From Pseudocercospora fijiensis CIRAD86 (taxonomy: Eukaryota; Ascomycota; Dothideomycetes; Mycosphaerellales; Mycosphaerellaceae), in assembly GCF_000340215.1 (NCBI RefSeq), contig NW_006921535.1, forward strand, positions 2,259,122 through 2,323,121: 64,000 bases of DNA. Direction: 5' to 3'. Positions 57,270-64,000 of the stretch are shown here, piece after piece (within the stretch, counting starts at the first letter, position 1; every line of letters begins with the position of its first letter). The translations under genes and the position numbers were made by a program. Under the pieces are notes generated by a model. The model was not told the origin of the DNA. It saw only the letters and a program-made list of their open reading frames with translations, and did no database searches.

Positions 57270-60200
57270 TTGCTTATATTAACATTTTATAGCGTATCTG
57301 CTATATCGACGTCGACTCTATATACTACTTCCCCCGCTCGCAATACTAGCGCCGACGTACGCTATAGCTATATCCTATTATGCTTTACCCTTTTTCCTCT
57401 TTTTTTCCTTCTCGAAGCCGAGCGATTGTTATATATCCTAAGCTCGTACCTGTCTGCTTGTAACCTATACTACCTATATAATTATAACCGATACTATTAC
57501 AAATCGGTACGACTCCGTAAAATCTGCCCTCTAAACGCCGGCCGCGCGAGATACTCTTCTACCTATTTAAATATTAGCCTCCGGAGTCTAGTAATTGTCG
57601 ATAATAATAACGGTGTCCGTAGGGGGGAGGTTTATACTAGTTGTAATCTAGCTTATATATGCTACTATAAGCCACTTCTCGTCGCTATATCTATTTACCT
57701 TGTTTCTCGTAGATACGAACTCTTTAACAAGGTCGGCCCTAGTAGTATCGGTCTAGCTACTCTAAGTATCGATAAGGATTCTATATACTATATTGCTAGT
57801 ACTTAGGATGTTATCGTAATACTCGGAGTCTTTTTTCTATATAGCTAGCTACTAAAGATACTACAAAAATGTTAGTCTTATATGCTTAGTAGATAGGGGG
57901 GCAGATAGACACGTACTAAGTCTAAAACGAAGACATTCTACGGCTTAAAGCTAGCTAGTACAATCTTACTTCTATGCCTGTACTAGCGCTGCTTGCTACG
58001 CTTAATTCGGATTATATACCGTAGCGACACTATAACCGGCTCGTTATATAGTATTAGCATATAGTCCTAGAGGTAGGGATCCGATAAACCGTAGTCGCGT
58101 ATCCTAGGAAGTATGTTTTTAATGTCCTATAGTGTAAAAGTACTAAGTTCCTTAATTAAGTCCGTATCGCCCCCCCGTAGTACGAGAAGTAGCGATAGAA
58201 ACATAGTAAAGACCCGCATTATCTTAGACACGTATATAAATTTAATATCTTCCGCTGCCTTCTATTCTTCGACCTACTCGCTTAATGCTAGATCTTCTAT
58301 AGAATCAAATTGCAAGCCGATATTAAAATAGGAATATAGTAGACAATCGATAGCCGGTACGCGCGGAGCATTAGATATAGGTTGCTATATTAGCGTCTTC
58401 TTAAGGCGAACTATTTTCGTTAGTAACTAGGGGCGAAACTTGTCTAGCGCCCGAGTATCTTTATCCGTAATACTTAGTTCTATTCGACCTACTATCGCGT
58501 TAGAGTATTTAGATTGTAAGTACTTAGAAACCTAATTGCTAATATACCTAGCCGAGTCGGAGATATTACTATTATCGCTAAACTAGAAGTTACGTTCTAT
58601 ATCGCGCGTCTCTTTAGTCGATAGCGATTAGTCGACGAAATTAAACTATACTATAGAAGGCGACTAAACAGGGCAGAGGTACCCCTTTATATCGTAGGCC
58701 TTAACGTATCTCTATACCGAGGCAGTTGCGATAATAGCTAAATTAGATAGTTTGCTAAAGGGGGTACTACTTAGGCCGAGAACGAAAGAATAGCCTATAA
58801 GACTAGCGACGGCAGTCTACTCTTTAGCGCTATATGTCTTAGTAATATAAAACTCGTCGACGATAACAGTCGTAGCTAGTATACGAAGTAGTAGCGGTTT
58901 CGAATTAGATTTCTCCGACCGTGTCTAGGACTTCTATTTCTTAGCTCGTTTATACGTTATAAAATCTAGTACGTTAGATATTATAGTCGAGGTAGTAAGG
59001 ACGATCTATTTATAGTACTATAAATAAGGGGGTACTTCTATATCCTCGTATTTAAGTAATAAGCGTACCGGGACGCCTTTTTTTAACTACTACTTATCTA
59101 TAACCTTTGTACCGAACACCTGTTCTAGTTCTAGCCGAGTCGGGAGCGCTATATAATCGAGATAAAGAACGTCCTTGATATATACGACCTAGTTATAGTT
59201 CTACGGACTAGCTCTATTACGTCTCTTATCTTTCGTTAGCTTACTAGAGTCTTTTATAAGATATACGAATATAGCTCTAGGTAGTATAAAGTTGTCGATC
59301 TTATATATCTAGTTTTCAGCTAGCTACTTCGGAATATAGACAACGTAAACGCTAGGGCGGATAACCGGCTTTGTACCGCTAGCTAATACCTACGGATCGA
59401 ACGCAATTTTCTTATTTAGCCGAAGTCCTAGGTTAACCGACGAATTAGATAGCCGAAAGAGATAGGCGTTAGTAGTTAATAGCCCGTTATTACTCTATAC
59501 CCTCTGCTATATCGAGGTTATAGCGACGTACCCTAACGCATATACCGTCTTGCCTATACCTACGTCTATACCGCCGATATAGAAGTCCGCGCTAGTAACG
59601 GAAGCTAGAAGCGTCTAGGTAATTATATAGAATTAGTAAGATTTTAACGGACGAGTCGATCTCTAATTAGGCGGAACAACGCCTATACGCGGCGAAGTCT
59701 AAGAGGGATCGAGTAGTCTAAAATCGCATATTAACTTAAAGTTCTTAGCGTCGAGATAGGAGTATACGTTACTAGATAACTGCTTCTCGACGTCGGTTTC
59801 TATATCTAAATCTATCGACTAGCTAGGTATCGCCGACGAGATCTAATCGATAAAATCTACTAACGTCTAGATCGGTAGAGGGTCGGCTTAGACTTCTACT
59901 TACGTACCTAGTAGTCGTACGGCGAGTTTAGGCTTATTCGGATCTAGTAGCGATACGATCTAATTCGGTAACGACTCGATCTATTTCTAGCGAATTCGAT
60001 CTCGCTTCGAGTCAATTATATCTCCGGCCTTCTTACTATTAGTATTATCGGCTTTGCTCGGATTAATTTTTCTATTATCCTTAGTATTATTACTAGCATT
60101 TGTCTACGCCGGAGGTTGTGCTAGGGATAGTGCTAGTCTATTTAAAGCGTACTATATCTTAGGCAGAGTAGAAGCAATATAGGCCTTTACCGTATACTCT

Positions 60201-61720
60201 ATCGTATCGGGCTATATAGAACGGACGGCCGTTCGAACCGAATCGTCGAGGGCGACTAGAAGTAAAGTAGTGTTCCTATTATAACCGTTGTCGCGGAGCC
60301 CCTCCTTAACTGCCTTATCGATAGCCTACTAAATCGCTATTGTATCCGCGGCGATATCGGCTATAGCTTTTCGCGCGGCTACCTACCGAGCTGCCTCCTA
60401 CTCTTCCTATAACCTCCGGAATCTATCCGCGATAAGCTGTTTATAGCGCTCGCGATCGGCGCGATCCTTACGAGCGAGTCGGTCGTCCTTAGCTTACTTA
60501 ATAGCCGATTTCGTAGGCGACTACGGACCCTAACCGATATTAATTTCGGTAGGATTACCGGCTATAGAAGCACCGTACTAAGTTAGGTCGATAGTTCTAG
60601 AAGCCTTAAGTAGGGACGGTCGACGATATATAGAAGGTATCCTAGTATAGTCCGTTATATTTTTACCGACGAGGAAATCGAGTCTAGTAGAAATCCTAGT
60701 ATCTAAGCTATTGTATATCTCTATAGCTAGGGAGTAGAATATCGGATTAGTCTTGCATTTAGAAAGACCTTTAGGGCCGCGAGCTAGATCGATTACTACG
60801 AAGAATTCGTACTTCTACTGTTCGGGTAATAGTAATAACTCTCGTATAAGCTAGAGCCGCAACAAATCCTTTATACTAATATTATTAGAAGTCTTCGATT
60901 GTAGGACAGACTAATTTAGGCTAAACACGTCGTAGTCTGCCGTTAAAGGTAACCGCTAGTCGACAATACTAAACTATAACGTAATCTTAGCCCGGTCCGG
61001 CTTAATAGGGCGTAGCGCGTCGGATATTACTAGATTAGTATCCTTGCTACCGTACGAATCTCCTAGCGTTATTCTCTTAAACACCCGACCGGCTCTACTA
61101 GTCTTACTAGTAGAGGCAGAACTTGCTCTACGCTTAGGTATAGAGGGCGTAGTTTATCGGGATCTGTTAGTCTCGCTCTCGGATACGTCTTCCTCTTTAG
61201 TATTATTACCGGCCGGTAGGGTAAACTTGTCCCTTATAACCTTCTATATAAGGCGGTATACTAAGTGGACTATAGACCTCTAAATTTCATTATTCGGACT
61301 ATTTGCATTGTCCTACGGAAGCATTCCCCTAACGTACTACTTCGGAGCCTATTTAGGATCTTTAAAGTACTATTCGAGTATTAACAGCGCACGTCTAGGT
61401 TTAGTAGGATAGTTAAGGTTGCTAGCAATAGCGTATACTATAGCTTTCTCCTCCTTATAATGCCCCTTAACGGGCTAGCGACTCTACTTCCCCTTTAACT
61501 AGTTAAATAAAAAATGTTTCTCTAAATACGGAAGGAGCCTTTTTATTACTAACGTAAGAAGAGGCTTGTCGATACTATATAGGTTTAGTATAACATATTT
61601 AGGGACGTCTTTACCGCTATTTAAGGCTTTAATTAGTAGCTTGTTGTCCTTTAGCTAGTCCTCGACATTCGTAGAGACTACTATCTTAGTAAAGGCAGTA
61701 GGCGACGAGTTTATAACTAG
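57270..61720 (-). pseudogene. SNF2-family helicase relic
   Basis: Minus strand with TAG/TAA as Gln, about 1450 codons. Roughly 61700-59700 is a long N-terminal region (YVILNLYSIDKPLLTLVIKR; a charged QLIADRFRRLQEEQEAAR helix near 60400). Motif I at 59540-59576: GGIDVGIGKTVYAL (SNF2 GGILADxMGLGKT). Motif II at 58838-58870: VIVDEFYITKTYSA, where DEAH-type His reads Tyr; then FVLGLSSTPFSK (LTGTP). Helicase C-terminal motifs at about 57530-57720: SQITTSINLPPTDTVIIID and IQIGRRVSRAAGVQ. SNF2 proteins use ATP to move on DNA and remodel nucleosomes. The subfamily is not clear. Stop-rich and RIP-altered. Long open frames on the other strand here are shadows. Confidence 0.8.
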
Positions 61721-62985
61721 TATATAGCATTAGTATATAACAGGTTATACTAATTAGTAATACTTATATAACAGAGGTTAGGGACTATAGATCGATAACG
61801 ACGTATACTATCCGAGAGTAGTAGATAAACTAATAGAGTTAGTAAAATTCGCTATACGTTAGAGTCGGCGGAGGTAAGAATAGAAGCGGAGAGCTGCTTA
61901 TACCTGCCGACCCTAACGCAAGCTATTAGAGTTGCGTTATATAACGAGTGTCTATATATACTAGCTTAACGCTAGTCGAGTACGACGGCTAAGTTATATA
62001 GTACGGCCTATATGCGAGTTAGAATAGGGCATTAGCGAAGGAAATAATATACTATACGTACGATAGGGAGGGTAAGGGGGTGCATATATATAGAACAGGT
62101 ATATTAGTGCGAGTTAATAGTAAATGTTAAAGAAGGCAGTAATAAGGAAAGGTAACGACCTTAAATGCCTGCCTCGTAACTAGGTCGGTTAGCGAGTCGG
62201 GCCTAACTAACTAATAAATCGACGAAGTAAGGCATCTAGCGCTTAAGTATATAATAGTTTAGTTACGCAACTAGTAACCGAAGTAATAAGGCTACAGATA
62301 ATCGTTATAGTATAAACCCCTATATAATAGACAGTTCTGGATACAGGACTAATAAGTCGCAGTAAACATAGTACTACGTAACAAGTAATCGAAAGTTAGT
62401 AAAGTAAATATAAGCCTATCTATAGTAGAGTTGCGACTGCGATCGCCGGCGCGAGACGCGAGTGCTTATAAGCTACGCAATATAGCTAAATTAACCGATC
62501 TATATCCTTATAGTAACTAACAATTATTATACGATAGCGGGTAGACTAGACCCGCTATAGTACGAGGGTATAGGCTAGTAAGGCGGTTAGTCTTAGGACC
62601 CGAGAGTAGGGCATATAGATAGTTCGAGCTAACGATTAAGATAGTATATTTTCTATAGATACTACTAACTCTATCGGCGGCGAAAAGGCATATATTTAGC
62701 TATAACGAGTAGCAAACAAAGGCATAAAACGATCGAAATATTCTGTAGATCGTATACTAGAGTAGTAGTCTACGTAGGAGGCCGAATAAACGACCGTATA
62801 TAAATCCGCGGCAACATAATATACTAGGCGTAAGGTTAAGAAGCGAGATAATAGATAACGTAATTTGCCGAACCCGCTACCGAAGTTAGTAATAGAGGAT
62901 ATAGAAGTTGCCTAGTAGGCTTAGTACCCGATTCGATACCGAATTAGGGCCCGAGTCGGTATTAGCAAACCCCGCGACTAGAGTA
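61721..62985. other. Apparent intergenic stretch
   Basis: About 1.25 kb, no supportable gene. Contains a purine run near 62065 (gatagggagggtaaggggg) and several tcggttagcgagtcggg-like words shared with 57060-57200. Confidence 0.5.
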
Positions 62986-62989
62986 GTTC

Positions 62990-63860
62990 TAGTTTCTACT
63001 ACTAACTAACGTCGACTTTCTACTACGCTATATATACAACTACCGCCTTCGAGAATACTACGTACTTAACTACCTCGCAATTAATATTTAATAGGCGGTA
63101 TTACCCGCGGCCTTAGCCTATCGCCGTCGATATACTATACATTTTACGCTAGCGTCGAGAGGTTAATTTAGGAGTCTAGTTAGATTAGTAGCACGTTCCG
63201 ATTACTATTATTACTAGAACGCCGAAGGACGTAAGGTTACCTATACGACCTAGTATTAACAGACGAGAAATACGAAGAAGAGTTCCCTAAGGTAGTAAAG
63301 CAGATCCGTACGGTAGAGGGACAGACTGCGTTTAGGTACCTAGTATATAAGATTTGTTCTAATTATCGCCGACGGACGAGACGAAAAACAGTACGCGTAA
63401 CAACGCGTAGAGTCGGCGATACTAGCGATTGCGCGGAAATTGCTATATCTACGGATACTAGACTAGCGATACTAGAAGGATCTAGAGCGGTACCGCCGTA
63501 CCGCGTGCTAAATAATATATAGCAGAGCATAGTTATAGTATAAGAGTAGAACGGGAAGGTAAAACCTATATATCGACTATGTAAACTCGATTATCGCTAG
63601 CCTATAGTTAGAGGCCGCGCGTTAGTAGGAGTCGATAATATAGACCTCGAACGATTAGTTAAGATACTACGGGTAGATTATAGTTTCGAAGCTAGCGTCG
63701 ACGCCTTGCATTAGATAAGCGACTAATATAGATACGTTCGAATTAATAACGAGCGACAGTAGAGGGCTAGTCTATCCGATATATTAGGCAGAGGCCTATA
63801 GCTGCGATTTGCAATCTATAGGCAAATTAAGGAGGCAGAACGAGCGTAAATGTAAACGCA
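62990..63860 (+). pseudogene. Unidentified plus-strand coding relic
   Basis: One frame with Gln substitutions reads YASVERLIQESSQISSTFRL, YDLVLTDEKYEEEFPKVV, TAFRYLVYKICSNYRRRTRR, ILEGSRAVPPYRVLNNIQQ, KVKPIYRLCKLDYRQPIVRG, VGVDNIDLERLVKILRVDYS and RGLQLRFAIYRQIKEAERA. The pattern is that of a real protein, mixed alpha/beta, about 290 codons visible. No family recognised. It diverges from the SNF2 relic with ~1.25 kb between. The start is not fixed and the end (TAA 63861 region) may be a mutated Gln codon. 63860-64000 shows no further gene. Confidence 0.45.
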
Positions 63861-64000
63861 GAAAAGCAAGATAAATAATTAATTTTACTAAGTCCGATAT
63901 AGAAGTCCTACTCTAATAGTAATAGGCACTAATCTATTTATTAAACAGAAGGTAAGATGCCCCGACTACGATAAGTACTACGCTTTAATCTTAGACATAT

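Noticed and set aside
57270..57806. 178-codon plus-strand open frame with hydrophobic runs, membrane-protein-like
   Set aside because: The opposite strand carries SNF2 motifs V and VI in a coherent frame. Hydrophobic look comes from the complement of Lys/Glu/Asp codons in TA-rich DNA.

Overview
The window reads as repeat-rich DNA from a filamentous ascomycete (Pezizomycotina-type) that has been heavily hit by repeat-induced point mutation (RIP). CA and TG dinucleotides are scarce, TA is abundant, and coding relics are full of TAG and TAA where Gln (CAG, CAA) or Trp (TGG) is expected. I therefore read TAG/TAA mostly as mutated Gln. On that reading long, coherent, intron-containing proteins appear. 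None is intact, and almost everything here is mobile DNA or dead genes.

Layout. (1) Positions 1-1048 and 23259-25660 are two halves of one minus-strand Plavaka-like transposase relic. It was split by a Ty3-type LTR retrotransposon (1049-23254, 279-bp LTRs, short TSD ctgc). That element holds gag-protease, pol and an unusual third ORF, with a recurring 25-bp palindrome at the ORF junctions. (2) The third ORF is itself interrupted by a 9.9-kb hAT-type DNA transposon (copy A, 10709-20646) with a 20-bp TIR and the 8-bp TSD acttgtcc. (3) 25661-29836 holds a weak coding relic, a 136-bp minisatellite, an assembly gap, a minus-strand Argonaute relic (PAZ, MID and PIWI parts) and a 212-bp hairpin. (4) A second Ty3-type element, a chromovirus (29842-56129, 197-bp LTRs, TSD atagg, Tf1-like self-priming site), has its reverse transcriptase split by hAT copy B (32563-51700). 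Copy B's transposase gene is in turn split by hAT copy C (37259-46823). (5) 56130-64000 holds satellite units, a possible coiled-coil relic, a large minus-strand SNF2 helicase relic and an unidentified plus-strand relic.

The main discovery is the cargo of the hAT family. Each of the three copies encodes, besides a hAT transposase and unidentified proteins (ORF1, ORF-B, ORF-C), two different histone H3 proteins. H3a has introns and a tail with a repeated GKAPRK motif. H3b has a long basic N-terminal tail. The longer introns and the gene spacers carry a common GCCGGCTA-type repeat. The arrangement suggests a transposon that made its own H3 variants, perhaps to influence chromatin at its own copies; that purpose is inference. 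RIP has since inactivated all copies.
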